Positions 43,825 through 56,700 of a stretch of 64,000 nt of DNA are shown piece by piece. Source of the DNA: Apus apus (lineage: Eukaryota > Chordata > Aves > Apodiformes > Apodidae); the NCBI RefSeq assembly GCF_020740795.1, contig NC_067285.1, forward strand, positions 109,393,652 to 109,457,651, given 5' to 3'. The translations under genes were made by a program, and so were the position numbers. Numbering within the stretch: the first letter of the stretch is position 1; each line of letters starts with the position of its first letter. The notes beneath the pieces were generated by a model. The model was not told the origin of the DNA. It made no database searches and saw nothing but the letters and a program-made list of their open reading frames with translations.

Positions 43825-46800
43825 CTGTCTGTTCAATCACAGCCTGCTCAGCTGCTCCCTACCCAGCCTGGTCACTTTGGCTATATTTTAAAGAGAAATT
43901 CTGCTAAAAAGAAGAATGTGGGTGGGTTTTTTTTTCCCCCTTTTATAGGCCAAAATTGCTCCTTTGCTTTTTGTCCACAGAATATTGACTGAGACACTGA
44001 GGTTTCTGCCTTGAGCTGAAGAGTGGGGCTCTGAGCTGCTGCACAAACTCACTCCCCTCTTCCATGCTGCCTCTCCCGACCTGCATCACCTCCTGGCTCT
44101 GACTGCAGAAGGAGCCTTAAAATATACAGAGGGGGGTCTCCAACATTTTAAAAACATTGGCAATTTAAAAAACTAGATGAACCACCTAACTCCCAGCCCA
44201 TGTATCTGATTTCATCTCAGAGGTGCTACTGTCTCTGAGAAGGGATGGGGGTGAGGGGGTGGGTTGGGGAACGGTTTAACCAAACAAAAAGCCCCTTGCA
44301 ATCCAGGCTGAAATGAAAAGATTAAAGAACCGGCCTTTAACCCAACAGGCAGTTGCTGGGCCAGCTCAAGAAATGAGTTTAAAACCCCACTTTTCATACA
44401 CACTGGACTGGGAAGCACAAAGAAATAGCATTTTGCCACAACCAACCTTCTTTCAGGTAAAGTGGAACTTCAATGTGGGGTTGATTAAGACACTTCTCTT
44501 CAAGGATCACACGTTATAACTGGGCTCATGAGAACAGGAATAAATAAATCACTGTCTAAAACCACAGAAATCCTTTTCCCCCTCCAAGCACCATGAAAAC
44601 ATCCCCTTCACCTTGGGACACGGGGGTTGAACTCTCCCCTCAGCCTTCCAACCTGCTTGGGAAAGGGCTGGTGCCTCGTGCCCTCTGTGCTCTGCTGCTC
44701 CCTTCACTTTGGCCGTAACAAAGTCTCACACAAAACACAGTTATTTTGGTTAAAGCACCTTTCTCACTTGCTAACACCTTAAATGTTTCATGAGAATTAA
44801 TTTCTCCTTGAATAATTACCCTTTTATATAAAATCTTCACCCCTCTAACCGTGTTGTTTTTTTTTGGTGGAGCCTGGAGGGGAAAAAGGAACCACAGAAT
44901 ATTCCCATTATCCACTCCTCAGTCCCAAAAAGCCAGAGATTTTGTCTGCTTTTCCAGTCGTTTCAGGAGATTCCATAAAAGAATTTACCCAAACTTCCCT
45001 GCTTTTCCAAACCAAATGGGTAACACAATCGGATTTATTCCCTGGTGTTTTGGTCCCTGTCCTCAGTGCTCTGGAGCAGAGGGGAGTCTGCCTGTGTGGA
45101 GTGTGCAAGCAGGGGCCTGTGGAAACCCCCAACCCAGTGGGCAACACAGCAGCTCTGCTCAGTTCCAACCAGGGAAGTCAAAGAGGCAGTTTCCAGAGCT
45201 ACCCTGGCCTGGCTGCATTCACTTCAGGTCACTGCAGGCAGGTCACTGGCCCCACTGGTCTAGTCCTGTGGCAGTAACTCAGACTGACTTTAAAAAACTA
45301 GAGGCTGAGATGCTGCTGTGAAGCAGTTTTGACTCAAGGGGAATAAGTGATCTAAAAATAAGCCTTGGTGGACCTCCAGATATTCTCGGGTCTCTGGAGA
45401 GTTTAAAAAGAGCCCACAAGGGACAGGAAGGTACCAAACACATAATTTAACCCAAGGAGCCTGTTCTCCATGCCAAGCACCCACTTACTGGATATGTTTC
45501 ATGAGACTGCAGGGATGCTCTTTTATTTCTCTAGGTACCTGGCTTGATGGACCTTTCCTGATGCTGCAGAGGATCCTGTCAGTTTCAGGACATGCCCTGC
45601 AGCCACGGGGAGGTGCCACGGCAGGTCCTCAATCCATGTGAGCAGGCTTGGAGAGTCTCCATCTGCTCTGAAGCAAAGGTAAGAGGGGGGCTACATGGAG
45701 ATATCTGGATCGTGGCTGCATGGGGCCACCTCCAGAGCCAGTCCTGGGGTAAAGACCTGGCTACATGCCTACACATGCCACATTGGCTCAAATCAAATGG
45801 AGAAGGAATTTGAGTCTTGGTTTTCCTCTGGTTAGGCTTGTACTTGAGTTTGTTGCTCAGAAAGGTCAGACTTTGATTTCCCAGCCCCAGACAGGTTAAC
45901 ATCATTGTATTTTCATGAAAAACATTAAAAAAAGAGCTGGGAATTTTTTTTTCTGGGGGAGGGTTCTGCCTCCAAAGCCCTGAAGACTGCAAGGTTGATT
46001 CCTCACACCTGGGGCAGGGCCAGGCAGAAGCTGGCAGATTCCTGTCTGTCCATCAGAGCCCTGTGTCAGAGCTGCTTCCTCAAACCTGTATCAGCATTTT
46101 GACCAATATCACTCTCCAGAGTGAACTTTGCCTTGCAGACTCAAGACTTGGCCTTGACTCTCCTTTTTCTACTCTCTCCCTCTCTCTTTTCCCTCTTTCC
46201 CACCTCTAACTTTATCCCCTTCCTCCACCAGATGCTTTCCACCTTCCTTAACACCAGTTTTCTTGCTTGAGTGTGACTGTCCCTCACGATCATCCCTCAG
46301 GACTCCTTGCTCTGAGCAGGACCTTGCAAACCTCTCTTCCTTCACCCAGCCCCTACAAGGTGTCTGCACATTCACAGGGAGGGGGATTCATCTGGCTTAG
46401 AATTCTCAGTGCTGATGTCCCTCAAACCTCATGCATTTTTGTAAGCCACTGCACATCAGAGGAATCCTATAAAAACAGAAGTTTCACTCCTCTCAGCCCT
46501 GCTTTGTGCCCAGACAAGCTGCTCCTCAGTTCTTTTTGCTCCCAAGCATTTTACTCTCTCCCAGAGCACACACAGAGAAGCTGGGTACTTGCCCCAACTA
46601 CCAACAACCTGTACATTTCCTGTAGACACAACCCAGTGTAGCAGAGCAGTGAGAAGGGAAGAACAAGAAAGCCCCAGGGCCAGTGATACAATCAGCTGGC
46701 AATGTAGCACAGCTGTGTGCTGGCTGGTCATGACTCATTATGGATGGGCAGGATGCAAGAAATTAATTTTAGGAGGCAGAATTAAAAAGAGCATCAGGAC

Positions 46801-47594
46801 TCAGAGGCACAAGGAGGAGAGCTCGTTTGAGAGCTAAAATGCTGGGTAGCTCATGGGATGTGGGACAGATTCTGGCCTGTGTTGATTCTTTTTCTGCTTT
46901 GTGGAGTCCCAGGGAAATTCTGTGATGTGCCAGCACCCAGTGTGAAGGGAGCTGCTTGATTTATTATTTCTCCCAGCAGACTCAGGAAGAGATCACATAT
47001 ACATCAGCCAGGCTGAGAAGGGAACATGAATTAACTCAGGAGGGAGTGAGTTTACTCTTAGGAGTGGTGAAATGACTAAGGTTATATCCCACAGAGGGAA
47101 ACGCAGGGAATTCTTACCGGTTTCACTCATTTTCTTTAAAAACAAAACAAAATGGAAACAACTTCCAATTCTGAGAGAGATCTATCATTGGCATGACTGC
47201 TGAGTTTGGCAAAGCTGACACAAGACAGTGTAATTAAGCCTTCTACAGTACAGGGGAATCAAATTGCCCTTGTTCCTCCAGCTGCTCTCAGCAGTCTCAC
47301 CAGTGGCCAAGAGTCACAGGTACCTGGAAGGGAACAAAGAGACACAAGGTTGCTGGAAACAGTGCAAGCTCAAAGATAGGGGGAAAAAACATCCCCCTTA
47401 AACTTTAGATTACATTTCCCTTTCTTCCCAGCACCTCTAGAAGTAGCACAAGGCTTTATTCCATCAAGAGGCAACATCTGCACGTGTGCTGGTGGATGTG
47501 CCATGTGGGGCACAGCTCTAGGAGGGGAACAATGGTGGGAATTTACAGCACATCAGCTGCTCCATGGAAACTGCCACTCCGGGCAGTCCTTCCT

Positions 47595-47757
47595 TGTTGG
47601 GGGCTCCAGAACTGGACACAGCACTGCAGGTGGGGTCTCATGAAAGCAGAGGGGCAGAATCACCTCCCTTGACCTGCTGGCCATGGTTCTTTTGATACAG
47701 CCCAGAACACAGGTGCCCAGAACACAGGTGGTTTCTGGGCTGCAGGGGCACGTAACA
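47595..47757 (-). repeat. CR1 LINE fragment
   Basis: 'ctccagaactggacacagca', 'ggcagaatcacctcccttga' and 'ctgctggcca' are the reverse complement of a common internal-to-3' CR1 segment. A direct duplication of 'gcccagaacacaggt' lies inside it. Confidence 0.8.
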
Positions 47758-48390
47758 AATGAGAAGGGAAGCAGCCGCAGCAGTGAGATGAGCGCTGGGG
47801 AGCAGGTAAGGCTTCACGGTAGAGGTCGAGATGGACACCAGCTTGCAGCTTTGGTCTCAACCTCCTTTCCTCCACCAGCTGGTGCTTCTTGATGCTTGCA
47901 GCACAGAGCAGGAAGGTGAAAAGCAAGCAGTGCTCTGTGAGCTTGCAGCTGCTCCGGCAGCGCGCCAGCTGTGCCCCGGCTGGGCGGCACAGCGCCGGGA
48001 CCGCACCCAGCACCCCTCAGCTGGGGCCAGAGCTAGGGAAAAAGAACTAAAGGCAAGAGGTGTAAACAGAGCAGAAGGCAGGAGCAGCTGGCATCACCTT
48101 CATCAGATTTGAGAGCTGTTCTTTAAAGAAAGGCCCTTCCATAGCACCCTCTCATTTTGAGGGCCATTGTAAGGAGACGGGTACATCTGCACCCTGAGGC
48201 TGTGAGCGCAGACACCCTCCCAGAGGGACATGGAGTGATGTGGCAGGGGAGAGACACCCACCCAGGGAGCTTTCAGAAAACATCACAGATCTGTAAGGGC
48301 TTAGACCAGACACAGATGCCAGCTGGGCTTACTGCTGACCTTTCACAGAAGGTCCCAAACTCCAGACTTCATATACACATGATGGAGTAG

Positions 48391-48443
48391 AATCATAGAA
48401 TCACTTAGGTTGGAAAAGTCCTTACAGATCATTAAGTCCAACT
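48391..48443 (-). repeat. Short CR1 3' end
   Basis: 'aatcatagaatcacttaggt' then 'aagtccttacagatcattaa': the reverse complement of a CR1 3' terminus, only about 50 bases long. Confidence 0.8.
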
Positions 48444-51400
48444 GAGTAGGTTTTATGTCTGATGTTACTTCACAGGATGCAACTCTGCTGTCATGGTCTT
48501 GACCCAGGGTATCCTCTTCCACCCTGAGCATGACAGTGTGGAGCAGAGGAGCAGCTCACGTGTGAAGGAATCCCTGATGCACATTCTAATTTGAACACTA
48601 TGCACAACGCAGGTGCAAAAGGTGCCTTCCCAAAGGGCCCTGAGGCTCCTGCATTGTGGGCACCCCTGACATGAGCTGCTTGGCCAAGGAGCCTCAGAGT
48701 GTGCACAGGTGGTGTTGCTGAAGCCCAGGTGCTCTTGGAGAGAAGCACATGCCAGCTAAGTGCATCCTGCACGGTCCTTTGCTCTGGACTTCCATGGTGC
48801 CACAGCACCAAAACTTCTATTGACCTCTAAGATGTGTGAAAAAGAGCCAAATCCTGCAAGCTGCTGAGAAGTCTCATGTTTCAGTGGTGACAGGACACCT
48901 TGCCTGGGTGACTCATTTGACCAGAGAGAGATGCAACCAGTTTCCTGATGTTGCAGCAACATGGGGAGCACAAAGCCAGAGAGGAGCATCACTGGGGTGA
49001 AGCTGAGCAAGGCAGAGTGATTTTTCTCTTTTTTAAACACTAAATGTGGATTTGAGAAAGGCTGAAGGCAGGGTAGGAAGGAAAAGAGCTGATGGTGAAA
49101 GGCCCCACAGCTTCTCCCATCGTGCCCTCAAGGCCAGGACTTCATTTGCAGGTGAAGTCAATTGAACATAAGGATACAGGCTTCAGAGTTCTGATGAACA
49201 CACTGAGGAGAACCTGCATGTACACCCTGGTGCTTCAGTGTGGTCCCTACCACGGCCATGGCACTGACATGGGGAAGTGAGGAGAAACAGAAATAATCAT
49301 TCCTGCCAGCTACCAAAGGGAAGGTGTGGCTCAGAAATAGCACCAAGAGAGACTGATGCAATGCAGTTCCAAAAGGAACATTTTGAGGGAAAAAGCTTAG
49401 CCATGAGCAAGAGGAATCAGTCCATACATTTCACATACAGCATGATATGGTTCAGCCTGTGGAGCCTGAATTTACAGCGTGGGTGGTTTGGAAACACCCA
49501 GCACTTAGTTTTGGGGAAAACAACTTGATTTCAACTGTTTGTTAGCTTGGTGCTCAGAACATTGCTGTGAACAGTTTCATTGCTAATTCTAAGAAATCCT
49601 ACCTCATTTGAAGGGTTTCTTTGAAATCTCCCCTCCCTCCCCCACACAGATAACTTGTTTCCCCCACAGCTCTTGGAGGAAAAACACCAATACAACGTAC
49701 CACTTTTTTTCACACTCCCCCCATAGAGATTTTGGTTTTATTTCAAACTTTCATGTCTTAAGTAGAGAAACAGCAAGGACCTGAGCCTGTCAATGCCAGA
49801 AGAAAAGGTCTGTGACCTGAGGGTCTGTTTTTTTGCCCAGTGTTGTTGAGCATCAGTCCTATGATGAAGCCCAACTGTGAGACAAGTGGTGCTGAGCACA
49901 GTGTGTAAACCCCTGCAGGCGTTCAGGACTTGTTGGAATTGAGATTGATGCCTGCACCCTGGAGCAGGAGGGATTGCCAGCACACTCCTAGGAGCAAAGC
50001 TGTGCAGGCAGCTTGCTGTAGCTCTCTGAAACCAAAGCAGAATTTTCTAAATTTTGATAGGAATCGATGCCTAAACCTTTGCTCTGCCAGAAATCACTGG
50101 TTGAAATAGCATTTCATTGCTTGCAACTGTAAATCAAGCTCCTTGAAAGCAGCTTATCTGGAGATGAGGAACACGGTTGCTCCTTTTCCAAAGCTTTCCC
50201 ACAGGAAGATTTATGGCACTGTACATATTTATGGTTCCTATTTATTAATTTTTTGGTGACCCATTTTTGTGATACCTGGATTCATCACCAGTTTAAGGAT
50301 GTAGTCAAGAACTGCTACAGCTGGTTGGGGTTAAAAAGACACTGTGCCTTGCTGCTCACTGCCTCACTCTGAAAATATAAGCAGGATGGGAAACAGGTAG
50401 AGCTGGAAAGACACCAGCAGATCTGGCAGGGTTGTAACCTCCTCCCTCAGCTGATTTCCATCAGTGGATGTGAAGAAGAAGCAGAAGCGATTACATGTTA
50501 AGATTAAAAAAGCTGCAGCTGGAACAGCTCATGTTCCTGGCAGCTGCAAATCACAGGAGAAGCTTGTGGGAAGGCTGGAAAGAGGATGCAAATCTTTCAG
50601 TCCTCAACCCGGACGCTTTCAGCTTGGTGTTCTGGCTGATAAAAACAGCCATTAAGCACATTGTGAGCTTCTGTGCTGTTAGACAGCAGAGCTCTATACT
50701 GAAAAAAAAAAAATCCCTTAATTTAGTGAAATGTTGATAGCCCTCTAACTAGCTCAGCCAACTGCTTAACATTGGGATCTGGATCAACAGACACATGGTG
50801 AAGCTGAGATGCAGCTCTGGGTGTTGCATTCAGGTGATTTACACTGAGTTCACTCAGGTGCCTCTCAATCTTTATAAGAACATGCTTGGGCAAGTCAGTA
50901 GGTGAGATGTGATGAGGACCTGTCTCCTGGGCCACCAGCAGGGTTCACTTGCTGGGTGTCATCCCCAGTGTGCCCACTGAAACCACAGCCCCAGCTCAGG
51001 GCGGGTGAGGCAGCTGCAGAGGTTCTGCCTTTCAGAACAAGACTTCAAGTGAAACCTTTTCACCATGAAAACAAGTCTGTGCTCTCTTCACAGGGTGTTC
51101 CAGCTGTGGCTTTTTCAGACAGACCTAGCACTGGGACCTCACTGCAAAGTTTTCACATGCTGCAGCCAGTCATGAAACCAAAGTATAAAAAAGTTATCAA
51201 AAGGAAAACAAAGTATAAAAAACTGACCGTGACTTTGCAGAGCAGCAGGTTTTTGGCACTCACAGGCCACTGAACGTGGCTGGGCCACCTCTCCAGCACG
51301 AACTCCTTGAGGATCATCTGCCAGCAAAACTGATGGAAGGCCAGGGAGAGATCACCCTCCCTGAGTCTCAGTTATCACCCCCTGAGGAATGCCAATGCAC

Positions 51401-51867
51401 TGTGAGTGTGAGCTATAGGCTGCCCTCTTCCAGCCACCTCTCTGCCTCTCTCTGTGTTGGAATATATACACTTGCCCTTAAGAGTGTAGGTGTCTATATG
51501 TTTCACTAGATCCAAATATTTCTGTCTGGGTTGGTGTTTTGTGTTTATATATATGTAGGTTCACATATACTTTGATTTAAGATACCTTGTAGTAAGTTAG
51601 TGTGAATCTTGTCATTCTCAAATCTGTAATTGAGTCTCTGCTTTGATTATGATATATTCTGCACAATCACTTGTTAATCCTTAAATTGGTTAATGATTAA
51701 GTGCTATGAAAATTCAACCTTTTGATTAATAAATATTCAGTTGCTGATAAATCAGAACAGTGTCAAAATATTTCATCTGTGACAAAGAGAGAATGCTTAA
51801 AAACTTCCCCAGTTACACTGAAGGGCAGCTTACAACAGCTCTCAACTCTCATCAAGTTAGCAGGAGT

Positions 51868-52264
51868 GTGTTATGATTGAACTCAGGCCCATCCCAAGTA
51901 AATAATATGAAAAGCAGCGATTGGTGTGTGAATTGGGACTTCCTCATTAGATAAGCAGGGGCTAGGGAAAGCCAGGGAAAGAGTCCTTGGAAAGACATGG
52001 AAAGTCATGTAACTCCGAGTGAGGAACAAGAGCCACTGAAGAAAGCAGAGGTGTTATCAGCCTGAACAAAAGCACAGAGGAAACAACAAAAGGGGAGCAC
52101 AACAAGGATCCTTTGTATCTGTTGAACTGAAAGCTGAATCCCCACAGACCTTCGAGTTCAGGTTCCCAAGACTCCTGACCAAGGAATTGATGTTGGCACC
52201 TGCATGTTCCTGTTCAACTTCGTTTAGTTGCACAGATATCTAGTTAAGCTTGTCTGTTATAGGA
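51868..52264 (+). repeat. Lone LTR related to the provirus at 34.3-43.8 kb
   Basis: Aligns along its length with the provirus LTRs: 'gaaagcagaggtgttatcag', 'gttcccaagactcctg' and a 'tttagttgca' block, plus a leading tgtgttatgattgaac that matches the start of the 5' LTR. No gag, pol or env sequence adjoins it, so it is a solo LTR, most simply left by recombination between the LTRs of a second insertion. It is as diverged as the others, so it is old. Confidence 0.75.
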
Positions 52265-53778
52265 TGAGCTAAATTACTTGACACCTCAGATGCTAACCAC
52301 TCAGATTTATAACTTTATCTGCAGCAGGAAAAATCTAAATCCAAGATTGCAATCAACCACAGCACACAAATACTTAAAAACCAAAGCAGACTACATTATT
52401 TTCAGGGCTTTTCAACCTACTTTTTACACCTGCAAAATTAAAACTAAGACAAATCAGACAGAGTTCAAGGTTTGAGTGTCCTGGTCTCTACTCCATCCCA
52501 CACCACAAGGACCCACAACAGACGGTTTCAGTTGGGCAGGTTCGTGGAGAGCAGCAGCTCAGCACAGGTGCCTCTACAAAGAGACTAACCCAGCGGGAAG
52601 CACAGCCTGAGTGGTGCAACCCAACAGCCTTGTGGCTTTCAGAACCCACATCAAGGCTCAGAAAAAGCTCTCTTGCAACCTGAAGGCAGTTAGAGAGATA
52701 CTAAAGGGTGTCTTTAGAAATTGCTTTTAAATGTTTGCTTTTCAGAACATAACTATTCACCCAGTCCAGCAGCTTTCAGGAAGGCATCACACATGCTTCA
52801 AATTGTTTACACAACCCCAGCTCTGCACAGTGCAGGCAGAAGCTGCAATTCCTCTCCTCCTCTCAGGCAGTCCACCTGCGTCCATGGCTTATTGAAGGTC
52901 CCATCTGAGAGACCTGGGAGCACTGGAAGAGCTGGAACCCCATCAGTTTCTCAATTCATTGTGCATATGCAGTATATCAGTGCTCCTGCCACAGTAAAGT
53001 AAATCCATATTGTTAATGAGTGTCTGGTGACATGACATGTGAAATGAAAAAACAAAGCTGTTACTGATTTTTCAGAGCATTGTTCTCAGAGTACAGGTCA
53101 CAAATCTAGCTTCATTCTAACATTCCTTCTGCACATTACCTTGAGAGAAGCAGGAAACCAGGGATACAATGAGAAGAATCTACTAGACAATGTATATTTG
53201 ACAACCAGTTGCATGTTTAATAGACTTAAAATTTTACACTCAGAACTGGGTGACAAAAAACCCAAACCAAACCGAAACCCCAAAAAACCCCAACCCAATA
53301 ACAAAAAGGATCTGGGATCAAAAGCTTTTCACATTCTTCTTTTAAATCTGTCAGAGAAATGGGTACAGACACAGCTGGGTGACAACACTGTAGTGCCATT
53401 ATTTGTCTTATGTGTTATGTACTTTCCTAGAAGAATAATAGAAAGCTCAACAGGAGGCAACATTAATATGAGAAAGAAACCACACATTTTGGTAAAATTC
53501 CAACAGGATTCCATAAACTTCTGACCCTTATTTGTGGTATATTCCAGAAAGGATTACAGACTTTCAAACTTGGGTTAACTGCAATGGCTGCTGTATGTGT
53601 AAGATGATTACAAATTGATGCCTACCTACTGTCCCAAATGTTCAGAAAACAGACTTTTTCTCACTTCTAGATTGGAACACAAACTTTGCTTAAAACCCCA
53701 AAAAGTCATAGTATAGAACAAAACAGTTAAGTGAATCTACAAACAGAGTCAACTTCTTAAAGCTAAGTAAAAGCTTTG

Positions 53779-56700
53779 TCAATATCCCAAGACAGATTCA
53801 TCCCAGAGTAGCTCCTCTTCTCTTTTCACATTTGTCTGTGACTTCATTTTACTATTTTGGGGCTTTTTGTTCTCTTTCTCAGCAGGGTTTTCTTTAAGAC
53901 TTATGTCTTTATAAGGTCTTGATTTATTCTCCTTTCCCAAGCCTATCTCAACTTTAATTCTCTTCTGCTTCTCATTTTCTTCTCCAAAATTTGCACCTTC
54001 GCTATTTGTCTTTCTTTTCTGCCTTGTGGTTCCTTTCTCACACTTCAGCTCTTCACTGGCATATTTTTCCTCCTCAAAATGTTCCATCTGAAATTTCTCT
54101 TCTTTTTTGTAGGAGCTGGTGAAAGTTTCAGCAAGCCCAAGTTTGTGGCAGCCTTCAGATTGTGCAACCAGCAGGCTGAAGCTTTTCTCTCTGACGGTGG
54201 CCATCTCAGATGCCTGCTCTACTTTACAGAATCCCTTGTTATCGTGACAACTAGGTGACTTTTCTAGTGCATGCTCACCAGCTGATGGCCAGCTTGGTGA
54301 TCTGTTTTCACCACTAGTTGTAGACCACTGTGTTTCAGAGAAAAGGCTGTAATGCTGGACTTCTGCACAGTTAAAGTCTGAAGATAAAACTTCACCAAGG
54401 TTACTTCCTCCTTGAATATTTTTGTCTTTAAATTCTTCTTCTTCTGCTTTTCCTAAAGACCTTCCTGGCTGCAGATCTCTAGCTTTCTGAGCCTGAATGT
54501 GATCTGTTAATTCATCTTGAAAGGAGTAATTTGTTTTATTTGACTTCTTCCTGAGACTAGCAAGCACTGTTTCTCTGCATAAATTGGATAGAAAGTCTTA
54601 GTTATTAATACTAATCAATTTGCTTCATACCTGTTGAGTTTAAAAAAAAAAAAAAAAAGGTCATATTTCCTCTGTTAGAGAAAGAACATATTCCAGGTGT
54701 GTTGCTCTGTGTAACTACATGGACCCTGCTCCACCTGATCAGATCTGCAAAGCTCAAGTTACAGGAACAGATTCTACTCTTTTGTGAAAACTGAAAATCC
54801 AGAGTGACTTCACGAAGACCAAATGAGTTTCTTGTGACCTAGGGTGCTTCAGGAATAAGATGCTTTTAAAAGGACTGTAGACATTTTAAAAACTACTTTT
54901 TAAACAGAAAATTCAAGGTTCTCTTTTATGAACTTATCTCCAAGTAGCAGCAGATAGGAAGCAGATACATGATACACTGTCTGTCAAGTAATAAAGTTAC
55001 CAGTTTCTTTATGAAATTCATTCTGTTGAACAGTTGCAGTAACTTCAGTCAAGCCGTGTGACTCCACAGCAGAAACAAAGCAGAACAAAACCAACCAACC
55101 TGGATTGCTAAAAGCCCCCAAGAAGATAAATGTGCTTCAAAGGCAAAACTACACATAAGTTTACATTCTACTCTCTTCAGCCTGGAAGATCAAGTGGTTA
55201 CATGACAAAGGATATACCCTGTGGGAAGGGCAGCTCCAAAACCCCATCACTTAAATGTATCTTGTTCTGCCTTAATTCACTAGCTTTACACATTCATTTT
55301 GTTAAACCTCAGACAGGCCTGGAGCAGCTCCCTACAATCCTGTTTTTGGGGACTCTAATTCTATTGACTAAACAAACTTTTTAAATCCTATGAGTTCTAC
55401 ATCAGTATCTTGTGATTATTATTATTGCACCTTCACTTAAAACACGTCTTATCCCAATTCTTAACATGAAAGCACTTTTGACATTTAGCCGACTTGCAAG
55501 CACTAAAAAGTGCCTCTTGAATCACATCCACCCTGCGATTCGCACAGTCTCCAAGCCCTCTACTGGCTGAAAGGGAAAGTACAAGAGATAAATGATCGGG
55601 CCAAACGCGAGATGCATGCTGAGGAATCCTGAAAGCAACACAATTTATGGAAACTTGGCACTTTTTGGGATTAAGGTTTTCTTTGCCCTGTCATGTAGGA
55701 ATCTTTAAGTTCAGAACATTTCCTTCTGGAGTGAGCACTGAAGATTCTGTACCAAACTAGGTGCTGCTGTCCCCAGACAGCAAAGGAAGTGGGAAAACTA
55801 CAGGCTTGAGGACCTTTCCCCTGTGGGTTGTCATTGAAGATGCAACTGTGGCAACTCCAAGACTGAATTCCAGTCACAAGTAGGACATTTAAATGCAAAA
55901 TGCCCCTTTAAAACAGTAAACCAAACAACAAGAAAAACCCCAAACCAAACCAAAACCCCCACAAACCAGGCAAAGTCACTTAACATCAGTCAACAGGGCT
56001 AATGAAAAGGTTTGAAAGCACCAACTCCAGAGGGATAGTAACAAAAGACTTACTTATTCCGGTGCTTACTGCCCTGCATGTGGGACTGGTAGGTTTCTAT
56101 GGATGTAAGTGTGATGTCACACACGGGGCACAGGTAATAACCAGCCCCAATTGCTGAAAAGAAGGAACCTGTAGGTTAGAGAGACTGCAAATGAAAGGCA
56201 AAACTCAAAGCACATCACGATTCCACCCCACACAAGAGTCCTAACATCATGTTCCCATAGACAATGTTTATAGACAGATAAAAAGCCTCTGCTGCAATTT
56301 CACACTAGCAGCATATTTATGAAGGGAGCTGTGCAGCTGCAGTGCACCCATGGTGTAAACATTGACAGAGAGTATCCTGATGACTGAAGTGATCCAAGAT
56401 AATTCCAGTAAACCGTTGTCAAGTGCTGAGAATGAACTGTACTGAAAAATTAAATCCTATTGTTAATACCTGGCCCAAAGCAAGCACCAACAGATACCAA
56501 CCAAGACAGCTGAGGTTTATTTAAAATAACATTAGTTTAAACATTACCTGCTCGTGCAGCATTGGTTCAGCCCTGCAAAGATGCTGAGGATTGTCAGTAA
56601 AGTACATTATGAACACGGTACATGGAGTCTCAGGCAAATAGAAGGTAAGGTCAGATGAGGAAAATCCTTGTATTTTCTAGGCTCTTTTCTAGGCATTTTC

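Larger units (their letters stand above)
43825..53778. other. Intergenic region between provirus and ZMAT1
   Basis: I recognise no host gene here. It holds two CR1 fragments (47.6 and 48.4 kb), a 15-base tandem duplication near 47.7 kb, a lone LTR at 51.9 kb, and otherwise unique-looking DNA. The last few hundred bases are probably ZMAT1 3' untranslated sequence. Confidence 0.5.
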
